Positions 20,389 through 31,000 of a stretch of 64,000 nt of DNA are shown one piece after another. The stretch's first letter is position 1, and each line of letters starts with the position of its first letter. The translations under genes were made by a program, and so were the position numbers. This DNA comes from Tomocerus qinae. Its lineage: Eukaryota > Arthropoda > Collembola > Entomobryomorpha > Tomoceridae. The stretch covers positions 10,044,001 through 10,108,000 of the forward strand of contig CM034546.1 in the NCBI GenBank assembly GCA_020055645.1, read 5' to 3'. The notes under the pieces are model-generated. The model was not told the origin of the DNA, searched no databases, and was given only the letters and a program-made list of their open reading frames with translations.

Positions 20389-21253
20389 ATGAGACTAAAA
20401 CCACGCTTAGCTCATCTCGAAGAACTTAAACGTTATTTCGGTGATTCTGAAGTTTGTTCCATCGGAGATCGAAAAATAGGAGCTGAAGATATTAGTTTCT
20501 CTGTGTCATCACTGCAAGCTGTATGTAAAGCTCTTGGACCGACCCCAAGAATCCGTTGGTTCGCTGCTAGAAAATCAGTCAACGGACATTTACATAACAC
20601 TTTTCCCATTTTTGGTGCCTTCTTCTATATTCTAAACAGTTCAAGTTACCAAAAATCCCTTTTAATTACTTGGCCTCTAGATTACGCCTGCTTAGAAGAA
20701 GTGTGCTACTTTCTTCCCCAGTTCTTCATCAATCCGTGCAATTCCGACAAAGACCGTGTACTATTTACCTTTTTACAATTCTCTACGATAATAAACAAGG
20801 GACTAGACTCGCTTGGTATCATCGAAAGTGTGACAAATGATGTGTTAACTGTATTATATAAAGTATATACTTACTACGCTCTAGGAAATAGACTAAGTTC
20901 ACCTAATGCAACCATAAGTATCAGTGCCCAAATTCTCGCTACTCTTCATTTAATCATAGAAATCAGTGAACCATTAAAACCGTACCTTGAGAGCACTGGA
21001 TTTAATCAGATTTCTATTAAGACATAGAACGAACAGAAGAGAACGTCAAGCACTTCCAATCATCATCAATACAGTTACGGCTTTTAGAGCATACGGAAAT
21101 CCACTGCATCTAAATAGACTAAGTAACATAGCTAACATATTTGCTAAATATAATTCTCGTTCAAGTGAAAATGCAAATGAATTAGAACAAAATTGTCGAT
21201 CGTGCATGATCGATTTACACACTCAATGCCAACCATTGAACAATTCAAACTAA
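20389..21253 (+). pseudogene. Unknown ORF family, copy A, two overlapping frames
   Basis: ATG 20389 opens 212 residues to a stop at 21027. A second frame overlapping from 20987 continues to 21253 and carries the C-terminal part of the family. By eye that part aligns with the C-terminal part of copy B: an ERQALP..TAFRAYGN..L stretch against KELSP..TAYRN..L. The whole would be about 285 residues, all-helical in look, with no known catalytic motif. The frame change is +1 here. It may be a disabling indel or an unannotated feature of expression. It belongs to the run of related ORFs before the Gag remnant. Confidence 0.5.
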
Positions 21254-21332
21254 TGCTGGACATGTCAGACGCCAACTTGTTTCAAGGAAGTGATCCAGAC
21301 TCAACTATAGTGATCGACTAAATATCAATTAA

Positions 21333-22222
21333 TTGACAATGACCGACTTAATATTTTTCTGTCCTCCTAGGGACATAAAGAAAATTTATTGTGCCGGATC
21401 ACTATATGTAGCACAAAATTTCCAAATTTACCCAAAACAGAATACTGCATATTGTGATAATGACTGGAACGCGTTAATAAAGTGGTGTAAAGAACATATT
21501 AATTACGCCCATAAACTTTTCCAAGACTTAGTTTACTCCAAAATAAGAAGCAGTTCTTTGTTACTTATTGCATTGGAAAAATCTCTTCGCTTCGAAGAAG
21601 GAAATCACAATTTACTACCGTATTACTTCACGAGTGAGTACCAAGGAAACATTCCACCCAGCACACACTTCCCGTATGCTCTCTTCAAAGCTTACATACG
21701 ACCAGTTATTCGTCAATTTAATGTCGCTGCAGCAACGGTGAGCAGAAAATTCAACATAGAATTTACAGTGCATATTTGACTGGAAATGGAAGACAACGGG
21801 AATATATCAAGAGAATATTAACATTTGGCTGCAAAAGAAGCCCAAGATCATTAAGATTCAGCTGTAAAGGGTTAACTCTTGAAAGATTCTTAAGATATTT
21901 GATTCAAAATAATACCTCAACCTGGAATAAGGAACTACTCTATGCTATTTTAGTAAAAGTAAATTTCTCTGGAAAAGAACTTTCACCCGTTCTACAAGAA
22001 GTTGGATATGAACTGGCTTACCAACTGCACTTCTGTACAGCATACAGAAACATGGCTACTGCTACTGGAATATTTGAACTTTGTCTGGTAATGTATAAAT
22101 TATTACAAATTTATAAACAGAAGGATAAAAAATCTCTTCCTATCTTCCCAATGGACTTCCCTCGGCTCTCTTCTCCCTTACGAAATCAGTACCACACCAG
22201 ACTCGGGATAATCAACTTCTAA
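21333..22222 (+). pseudogene. Unknown ORF family, copy B, two overlapping frames
   Basis: The first part (21339-21779, start ATGACCGACTTAAT) carries an N-terminal block DIKKIYC, a central block FQDLVYS..LLPYYF..YQGN and PYALFKAYIRP. The second part runs in the -1 frame to 22222 and carries LTGNGRQREYI, WNKELLYAILVKVNF and FCTAYRN. The same blocks occur in one frame order in copy C, so the two parts are one gene of about 290 residues with a frame change near 21740-21779. A GGTGAGCAG lies there; an intron or an indel are both possible. Function unknown. Confidence 0.55.
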
Positions 22223-22248
22223 GTTTTTTCACTGAAATATCAACCTAA

Positions 22249-23055
22249 ATGGAAGCAAATTTAACATTATATTGCTCAATAAGAGATATCAAACAAGTTT
22301 ACTGTGAAAGTGAAACGCTTGTATTACCCCAATTCCAGAACGAAACACAAGTATCCTTCACACAAGTAGATTGGTCTAAACTCCAATTATGGATTAACAA
22401 TCATATAGAAAAACATCATCAACATTTCCAAGACCTTTTGTACTCATTAACTTACGGTTCAGTAATTCTAACTAAAAGTATTTGTGACTCCTTAACCCAG
22501 GACGAAAACTATCAGGAATTGATTCCTTACTACTTTTCTAACTTACATCAAGGAGCTTCACCCATCTACTTTTACATTCCGTTTGCCATTTTTAAGCAAT
22601 TCATCAATCCGTGGATATCGAGATTATCGGATAATTTGGTATCAACAGTTAATATCGGTTCTCACTATCACATTTATGCGGCCTTCATTACTGGAGGAAA
22701 TTCTCAAAGATATTTAATTAATAAACTCCTTAATTACTCACGAGAAATATCTTAACCCTTGAAATTCGGTACATGTGGACTTCTAGTCACTAACTTAATT
22801 TGTACTTTAGTGAAACAGAATTTATGTTAGTATAAACAAGAAGTTTTGTTCAAAACCTTAGTAAAGTTGGTCATATATAATAGAGACAAAAGGCCAATTT
22901 TCCAACAAGAAGCTTTCAACCTAATTTTGCAACTGCAAAAGTGCACCCCTTGCCGTAACTTAAACAGTGTCTCTCTTTTTGACTTGTGTCCTGTGCTATA
23001 TGATTTGTTATATACAAATCAGTATCAAGAAGACGATGAAGACTGGTTCCTATAG
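22249..23055 (+). pseudogene. Unknown ORF family, copy C, interrupted
   Basis: ATG 22249 opens 168 residues with the family blocks DIKQVYC, FQDLLYS, LIPYYF..LHQGA, PFAIFKQFINPW and FITGGNSQRYL. A stop at 22755 and further stops interrupt the next 90 bp. The C-terminal block (FKTLVKLVIYN, then QLQKCTPCRN and LFDLCPVLYDLL) is open again from about 22846 to 23055. It is the clearest relative of copy B, with the CTPCRN/CTAYRN motif conserved. Probably a decayed copy. Confidence 0.55.
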
Positions 23056-23211
23056 ATTCTATAAATAATGTGAAAGTGTTAACTGTAATTTACCAAGCCG
23101 CAAAAAGAAAGTTTTTGATTAATACTTTAAGTCAAAAGGAACTACGTGCGTTAAAAAGGAAAAGTAGGGAAAACAAACTATCAGTGAATTAAATCCACAC
23201 TTGAGCTCACC

Positions 23212-23937
23212 ATGGAGAACCCCGTCTACACCTGTAGTACAGAAGACGTACATAAAATATATACTGTATACAATGACAATTTAGGACAAAATATTGTCAA
23301 ATCACACTTCCATCCTTTTAGAAATAATGAAGTACCCCATCCATTACTTTCTTGTGAAGTGAACTGGTGTATATTACAAAAAGTAATATACATACACTTA
23401 TCCAAACATCTTTCTTTACTGCAAGATTTGGTGAAGTTAATAAACTCTACATCTAACTTTGCCTTTTTACAGTTCGTAATTGAAAAGATGGTTGTTAAAC
23501 TTGAAACGTTCGAATATTTCGAACCTCAACAATACTTAATTTCGGGAGTGCAAAAACAAAATTTGCCACCTAAAAGAATTGTACCCCCAGATGTATTTTT
23601 GAAGTGTATAGAACTTTTAAGAGGATCTTGGAAGGGGTTAAACTTTAACACAACAGATCTAATTTACGATCTATACACCATTAGTGTCACAGCAAGTGAA
23701 AACTCTAGCTTCAGTGCTTCAATACCCACATTCATTAAAAAATGCATCCAGTTGGAAATCATTGGGGCTATTCCCAATTGTGATTCAAAATTAACGGCAA
23801 GTTCATATTTGCTATTTCTTAAGAAAAAGACATTTAATAGTACATTTAACAGACTTCTAAATATTATCCTTGTGGATATACTTTCTGCTAACAAGGAAAA
23901 CTCTTTCCTATCTGAAAGCGAGTGTTTCAACATTTAA
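23212..23937 (+). CDS. Unknown ORF family, copy D, 241 residues, open
   Basis: ATG 23212 to TAA 23937. The N-terminus has the family pattern (CSTEDVHKIYT, a single Trp before a helix, LLQDLVKL). The middle resembles the LPYYF..YIRP region but is diverged, and the C-terminus (TFNRLLNIILVDILSANKE) matches the start of the C-terminal block in copies B and C. It is shorter than copies A and B because the CxxCRN part is missing. It lies 70 bp before the Gag-like frame and in the same frame. Its role is unknown; it may be an extra ORF of the same retroelement. Confidence 0.5.
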   Translation: MENPVYTCSTEDVHKIYTVYNDNLGQNIVKSHFHPFRNNEVPHPLLSCEVNWCILQKVIYIHLSKHLSLLQDLVKLINSTSNFAFLQFVIEKMVVKLETFEYFEPQQYLISGVQKQNLPPKRIVPPDVFLKCIELLRGSWKGLNFNTTDLIYDLYTISVTASENSSFSASIPTFIKKCIQLEIIGAIPNCDSKLTASSYLLFLKKKTFNSTFNRLLNIILVDILSANKENSFLSESECFNI

Positions 23938-24006
23938 ACTAAGCTGTGCACGAGTGCAACATCATTTAGTCAAAAACGACTAGAGATAACTAAATACATT
24001 TCTAAA

Positions 24007-25015
24007 TTGGCTGAATACACTATCAAACTTGATCCAATTACCAAAAATGTTATATCAAGTGTCAAAAGTTGTTTGAAAACAAACCAACTAAAAACTCTAT
24101 CAACAGTGACTCTGGAAAAGTCACTAAAGTGTGAAGACGATCCTTACTGTCTTCCACCCACAATCAAACTACGACAAGTGGAACCAGCTAACATTTATGA
24201 CTTGTTTACCCGTCGAGCACATCCGGATGGAGACCAACTTCTGGTGAAAGAAGAGAGGGATTCACCTTCAGGAACTCTACTTCACATAAAGGATATCTAC
24301 TCGTCGTGGCTTAGGACGGTTAAAACTGTCCCGGATATTAACGTATGGGCAACATTAAAAGCCAAATTTTTGGCAGCTTTTAAAACTAAAGATGAGGCCG
24401 ACAAGGCCGAGGCGGAACTGGAATCGCTAAAACAGAAACCAGACGAACCAGTTGAAAAATACGCTTACAATTGCTTGAGATTGTGTGAGATCGTCCAGGT
24501 TGGCATTCCCTGGGCGAAGAGACAAAAATATCTAATTAAGGGACTGTTATATCCCTATTATATTAATACTTTTGCTCACACTTCTGCCGACCAAGAGGCA
24601 TTCATTGACCACCTCCGTAGGTTACAAAATGCTAAGAAGTACTACGGTAGGGAAATGCGTGAAGCTAATGCTGAGCAGCTTAGCGAAATAGACGGTTTCG
24701 GATTTACAAAATACTTTAACTGTAGGAGCTAGCGCGGTAGCTACTACATCCGCTGATGTAAAAAAGAAAGATAACAAATACGCAAATGTGCAATGCTACA
24801 AATTCGGACGCTATGGCCACATAGCCATAAAATGCTTTTCTAAAAAGGGAAAGGGGAAAGAAAACAACGGCAATTTATTGCATATATATTCAGGAATTCA
24901 GGAATTCAGAATCATAAGTCAATGGCACACTTTACTGAAGATTGCAAATAAGAAAGCAAAAGAACAATCCCAATCCAAGGACGAAAATCAGGGAAACTCA
25001 CAGAACAGGGCTTAG
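24007..25015 (+). pseudogene. Ty3/Gypsy-type Gag remnant with degenerate zinc knuckle
   Basis: An open frame at 24007-24732 (no ATG at its head; it opens at TTG) has the layout of a retrotransposon capsid: a WLRTVK..W..LKAKFLAAF helix region, KPDEPVEKYAYNCLRLCEIVQVG and YLIKGLLYPYY. After a frame change, a second frame (24788-25015) has a CCHC-like knuckle, CYKFGRYGHIAIKC, in which the second cysteine is Phe, then a Lys-rich tail. Gag would build the particle shell and bind RNA. The frame break and the lost cysteine indicate a dead copy. The protease of the same element resumes near 26309. Confidence 0.65.
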
Positions 25016-26308
25016 AGATTTAGCCTATTTCGATATGTACACTATTGTCAATAGAAAGATTAAAATTACGTAGATCAATGTCATTGCACGTAGTAAATAG
25101 ATATATATATATATGATATAATACGTAGTATATAGATACATATAAATACATATATTTAAGTACATCTATACATATATACTACTCCGCTTACTCCAACCGC
25201 ACATATGCATTATCAATAGACTACTACAACATGTCTTCCTCGTATACTTATACATATTGTAATAATATTAACATTGCCCTTCTTGTGTAACTATTAACGT
25301 AAACCATTCACTCATTATTGTTATGACTATTTACGTACGTAGATGTCTTTTATTACATAAGACTAGGTTCAGTAAAAACTACTTAGCTTGAAAGTAGATA
25401 TTCTAATTCAACTATGATTATCTAGGTTATTCAAAACTCTTTAATTGATCAGATTCATTTGTAACACTTTTTTCTTTGCTGTCAATTCTTAGGTTCCAGT
25501 TTTGTATTTGATAAGTAGGTTATTTAATTTTATGCTTTGTACTAGATGTTCTCACTTTCATAAAAAGTAAGAGTATGTATATGCACTATAGATAGAAACT
25601 CATTGTTTATTCACTATTTATGCACAACCGGATACCACATATCCGCTGCTTTGTTATTGTACTATGTATTAAGAACAGGGTCAATATTAACGTACTTTAA
25701 ACGTAAGTAATTCATTGTAAATCGTTTTATGAATTCACTGATGAATTCAGAATCACTGCAAAATACTGCAAAATGATGTCAAGGTAGATTACTCATGTAT
25801 TATTACCAATTATAAAACGTTCTGTAAATAGGTTAAAAAGCACTGGAAAAACTGTATAAATACAAGAAACTCACGAATAAATAAACAGTACAAAACTTTT
25901 AAACAAAAAAACTACAAAAACTACTTTATACAAATAAACACTCTGCCCGTGTACTCGACAATTTATTAGCTCACAATTTCATAATTCATCAAATTTTGAA
26001 GACAGGCACATAGCCTAATACTAGATTTTAGCCATAATGTAAACACTGCTTATTTGTGAATTAGTATATAAGCTGCATTTATCTTACTGAATAAACACTT
26101 CAAGTTTATCATTGCAAGTCACATCTTCTCCTGAGTTTTTATTCTACTGGCCAAGGAGTTTTTTCCACACTCCTTTACATCAACATACATAGTATTATCT
26201 ATAGTACTATTACATTCAACGAGCAAGGAATTACTTGAATTCCTCACCAAAGATAGCTAGAATTTACGATTGTTATTTTCAACGGGTTAGTCAGTGTACA
26301 GATTCTAG
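25016..26308. other. Non-coding insert or LTR-like DNA between Gag and protease remnants
   Basis: No coding sequence over 1.3 kb where Gag-Pol should continue. TATATAAG (26065-26072) followed by AATAAA (26090-26095) and a pyrimidine-rich tail looks like a solo LTR of another element, but ends and target duplication could not be fixed. AT dinucleotide-rich repeats occur near 25090-25160. Confidence 0.4.
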
Positions 26309-26405
26309 GCATATCATTATTCACAGCCCGAAATTATCAATGACTCCATGTATGAATTTGATATTTTAGAATGTAATACATTAGACAATAAAACAGGTGT
26401 AGTAG
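26309..26405 (+). pseudogene. Gypsy-type protease frame, upstream part, cut by the BEL element
   Basis: The frame opens after TAG 26306-26308 and runs into the target duplication AGTAG (26401-26405). When the inserted element and one duplication copy are disregarded, this frame is in phase with the frame that reads through the VDTG protease motif at 39516 onward. The insertion therefore split a protease ORF of the older element. Confidence 0.7.
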
Positions 26406-26816
26406 TGGAGAATTATGCAATTATTGTAATCATTATGAATAATACAGCATGCTATAATTCCGTGCAGTGGTGATGTAATTCTTATTATAAATAGGTGAAA
26501 CATGTTATGCTTAGATAAGCATGTTACTATAATCAGGGAATTAGGTAAAGTCCTTTCAATGAACTATTATTGCACAATAGAAATTGTAAGATTACGTAAT
26601 AATAAAAGTAAAATGTATGTACCTTAAATCATGTAATATAGGTTAATTTTACTTTGTTCTAATAATTATTGGGGTTATGGGATTATATAAATATATGTGC
26701 CTTTAAGCAAATAAAGCCAGTTGTAATCTGGAATTCTACCTTGTGTCATTATTTCATTTTGCGCTCATATAACAAGACGTAATAATAGTTAGTCGACGAA
26801 CTGTTATAGGCGTTCA
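26406..26816 (+). repeat. 5' LTR of the BEL/Pao element
   Basis: 411 bp, starting TGGAGAATTATG and ending GGCGTTCA. It contains the promoter TATATAA at 26684-26690 and the poly(A) signal AATAAA at 26710-26715, so R is short and starts near 26712. It drives the genomic RNA. Confidence 0.95.
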
Positions 26817-26819
26817 TAT

Positions 26820-26829
26820 TGGCTCCCCG
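26820..26829 (+). promoter_or_regulatory. Primer binding site, tRNA-Asp-like
   Basis: TGGCTCCCCG lies three bases after the LTR end. It is complementary to a tRNA 3' end CGGGGAGCCA, as in tRNA-Asp. Pairing does not extend clearly beyond 10 nt. This is where minus-strand DNA synthesis would start. Confidence 0.6.
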
Positions 26830-27635
26830 AGACCGTACCCGGTGTCCGTTTATTTTTTCGGGCCGGCAGGACCGCAGTATATTCCAGGCATACTGCGACG
26901 AGGAACACATATTCTATGTATTAATAATATACTAGGATACGACGGGTTTTTTATCGCTAAAGTAAAGGCAATAACAAAACTCATTCAGTAAAGCAAACCA
27001 GTGCACGGTTACTTTACGCACTTCACTGATAAGTAAATAAACATTGGCTTATCAACACGGAGAAGTTTAAAGACTGATAGCGAACGTGAAAAAAAAAAAA
27101 AACTTGTTTCGTTACGCTATAGTAAACAACGGCAGTGTGAGTGAACGAGTGCCACAAGAGCAAAAAAGACGCCTGAGGCAAAGAGAAGCGAACGAACGAA
27201 CAGAATTCGCTTCCAATTCTCCTTCTCTTCACTCGCAACTTAACATTCGTAGTTTCAGAACTTTTGAGAAACTCGAGTTTGTGAATTTAACATTCACATA
27301 GTGATGACATTTTTTATATGAAAATTATGAAATTAGGTACCAAGATAGTTCAGAATATAGCTGTTGTGACTGTACTATCTAGAATTTCATAGGCCAATTG
27401 GGTAGGGCTATAGGCTGTTCCAAACAGGGCAAGTTTTTAAAGTTTACGTGGTGACCACGCCCAAACCGGACCACCCAGAATTTTTTGGTTAATTTTTCCA
27501 TATCAGTCTTCACTTAAGGATATCGGTACTAAAAGAAAAAATTCCGAAATTCCTACTTTAAAATCCGATGAATCAGACCTCGGATATTTAAAAATTAAAA
27601 AAAGAATTCCCATTTAAACTTATACATAAGTTTAA
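26830..27635 (+). other. Untranslated leader of the BEL/Pao element
   Basis: About 800 nt without a supported ORF, containing a run of 14 A near 27089. The leader is expected to hold packaging and splice-donor signals, but none was assigned. Small ORFs on both strands at 27023-27301 are not supported. Confidence 0.5.
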
Positions 27636-28076
27636 ATGTCGGCTCAATTTCGGTTGGCACAAATAGTCCTACAGCACGCTAAAACACCAAATCCAGGAGA
27701 TTTAGTTTGGTTTGAGCTAACAACAAGTACGCCGCCCAGCTGGGATCTTGACTCAACTCATTCCATTACGATCTGTGGACATTGTAGACGACCGCTGCAA
27801 GGGCATCCTACCGCTGGTTATAAAGTAGTTAACTCTATCTACGTGTGCTACAACTGTGAAACGAATACAAAACCTATTCCGCCGCCTCGCACACAACCAA
27901 ACCAGAAAAGGATCATTATTTCTGCTGATCTACAATTTTGTTTCCGCTGTCGACAATATACCTTGGCTTTTTTAACTACCGAAGTTTCAACTGGACAATA
28001 TTTATGCCAAACCTGTCACCCTAATCCCACTAAATTACAATTAGGTGGACCAAACATAGTTCAATGGGTCCCTTAA
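27636..28076 (+). CDS. ORF0: small double zinc-ribbon protein of the BEL/Pao element
   Basis: 146 residues from ATG 27636. Two CxxC pairs form a first ribbon (C47, C50 and C71, C74) and two more a second (C102, C105 and C124, C127). Spacing is CX2C-X20-CX2C and CX2C-X18-CX2C, and a Pro-rich linker separates the ribbons. No family is recognised; nucleic acid or protein binding is the likely role, by analogy with other zinc ribbons. The stop TAA (28074-28076) is followed after three bases by the Gag ATG at 28080 in the same reading frame, so stop read-through would fuse ORF0 to Gag-Pol. Such an ORF upstream of gag is not a standard BEL/Pao feature. Confidence 0.7.
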   Translation: MSAQFRLAQIVLQHAKTPNPGDLVWFELTTSTPPSWDLDSTHSITICGHCRRPLQGHPTAGYKVVNSIYVCYNCETNTKPIPPPRTQPNQKRIIISADLQFCFRCRQYTLAFLTTEVSTGQYLCQTCHPNPTKLQLGGPNIVQWVP

Positions 28077-28079
28077 GTT

Positions 28080-31000
28080 ATGAGTGACGGTGATGGTCAA
28101 GATAAACGAAAAACTAGGTCTCAATTTAAAGCTCCAGATCTAAGATTTTCTGATATTGGCAAGAATCCTGACCAAGTTGCCAAGGAACAACTTAAGAGGC
28201 AAAGAGAAGCAGACAAGGCCAATCAATCAACAAGTGCGGCAGATCAAACCACCGTAGTTTTTCCCGAAACTACCGAGGCAGATCAAACCACCGTAGTTTT
28301 TCCCGAAACTACCGAGGCAGATCAAACCACCGTAGTTTTTCCCGAAACTACTGAGGCAGATCAATCGACAGCAGAATTTTCAGGACAAACTTCCGCAGAC
28401 CAAGCTGCAGTCGTAGTTTCGGAAACCAAGCAACCGGAAGAAACACTATTCGATTTATTTGGTCAAGTCATAAAAAACGAATTAGAGTTTACTTCAGAAT
28501 CCTCCAGTACTAGCCAGTTTCATTCTCTTACCCCCTCACCGACTCGAGACGAGGCAGGAGCTGAGGCTACAGAAGAGACTAGAGAAGAAGAGGTTGAATC
28601 CGAGGCCCAAGAAATACCTGAGGAAAACTCCGAAGATTTTTTCAGTAGTTTTTTGTGGTTATTTCCGAGAATCCCTGGATATTTGACTACTCGAACCGCG
28701 ACACGGACAAGAGCTCCGACAGTCACAATGGGGGAGGTAGCTCATAGAAATTCGACGACCAGTCTTACAGCTCGATGTAACGCTATAACGACAAGGATTA
28801 TGGCTCATAGTGCCACTCCTCCTACGTTATTAACTACAGCTGAGATAGAAGTATTACTGGATCGTATGAAATTACTACAACCGGATTTGATCAATCATGG
28901 AACTTTGATGTACAGCAGACTTACTGATGTCACGGTACCAAGTTTGGCGGATGCTATTGTCACTTATGATGCCTTGAACGATAACTTCACGGCCTCAAAG
29001 ATCATTCTGCTAAATTTAAAAAAGACATTGGATTCATCATCCGGTCAGGGGCTAAAGCCCCCGAAAATAGAACTTCCCACTTTTTATGGAGACCGGAGTA
29101 AATGGGTTACATTTAAAAACTCTTTTGACTCCTTAGTGATAAAATGTGACAAATACTCGGAGGTAGACCGGATGAGGTTGTTGATTCAGTCCCTGACTCC
29201 ACAAGAAGACGCCTCGAAGAAAAATCCCAAGCTAAAGGATGCACTTGGAACAATTTCGGGATTGGATGTTACCAGTGCGAATTTTAAAATAGGATGGGAT
29301 CGTCTTCTCGCCAGGTTTGATTCACCACATTTGATCTGTCACTCTACGATTGCCCCAATGTTCAATAGTTATTCACAGCTAAAAATGAAAAGTAGGACCG
29401 AAACAGGAATTCTTCAGATAGTTAACACTATCAAAACGATTCGACAGCAGTTAGAAGCTGTCAATTTAGGAGCTGTTCCGCTGGAAGAAGTTCTATTTCT
29501 TCATTTTGGACTCTCTATGTTGGATAAGGAGACCCTCGAGCAGTTCAATAAACAGCTACCAGCTGTTGGATTACCCTCCCTCCAGGCCTCTTTGGATTAT
29601 TTAACCAAGGATGCAAGCACTATTAGTTTGACCCATCAGTTTCAAGGAGATAATTCATCTAAACCGAATCCTCCGAAACCTAAAGGAAATTCCCAGGTGT
29701 TGGCAGTTCAAGCTACAGGCTCTGGAAAAAAGAATAAAAAGAAGAAGGGTAACCAGAATTTCGGAACTCAAGGAAATAGTTCCGGACCATCAAAACCACA
29801 AACGGAGAATAAGGGGTCTTCCGGACAATCGTCCAATAAATCAAAAAGTTCTTCTCCAGAAAGGAAGAAGAGGAAACCCACGCCGTTTTGTTGGTATTGC
29901 AATAAAGATGGAGCCGATCACTGGCTCAGGCAATGTCAATTTTACTTCCGATTATCATCGATACAACGGAATCAATGGGCGGGAGACACTCACCGGTGTA
30001 AGCTTTGTTTAAATCCAAAACACGCAACACGGGATTGTACTTCCAAGTATTATTGCCAGGTATGTAATAAAAGACATCATACCACCCTACATCTGGATCA
30101 GTCACCAGCCAGCCTTCACGCGCGGTCTTCTGACGAGGAAGACGAGGAAGATGAAAACGGGATTTTGGCCACAGCCATGGTTAAAATTATCACTCCTCAA
30201 GGAACCTCGGACCGACAAGTACGATGCTTATTGGATTCTGGCTCACAAACAAGCTTTGTGACCATGAACCTGGTGAAGCGACTTCAATTAGAAGTTATAC
30301 CGAATAAAAGGATGTTTTCGGTAGCTGGCGCCTCTGAATTGCCATCACCTGGAATGACGCAATTCTCAATCATATCGTTTTTTGACCCACAAAAAACATT
30401 CAAGGTTAAGGCCTACATTTTGGATGAAATTACCACTCAGGTGCCAAACCAGGCCTTTTCTGTAGGAAAATGGAGCCATATCAAGGGGCTACCATTAGCT
30501 GATCCAGAATTTAATAAACCCAGACCAATTGATGCGTTGCTATCCACATCAGTATATGATAGAATCATCAAAGAAGAAAAAATAAGGTCTCCGGGTTTAC
30601 CAAGTGCAACATTGACGGAGCTCGGATACATAATTTCCGGGTCCTTAAGATATTCCAAGACCTTTCATAGCCATGAAATGGTTCTAGCAGCAGGGACCAC
30701 GGATTATGACCTGGAGAAATTTTGGCGAACCGAAGAAATACCCGAAGAATTTCCATTTTCCCAGGAAGAGCAGTTTTGTGAAAAACATTTTTATGAAACA
30801 GTCCGTATATTGCCAACCGGCAGAGTCGAAGTATCTCTGCCTTTTTTGAAATCTCCAGAAGAATTGGGGGAATCATTACCGGCGGCCATGAGAAGATGGT
30901 ATTCCTTGGAACGAAGATTAGCAGCCAACTCCGAGTTAAGAGAAATTTACTATAAGCAAATTCTCAGCTACTTGGACCATGGTCACATGGAACCTGTTCC

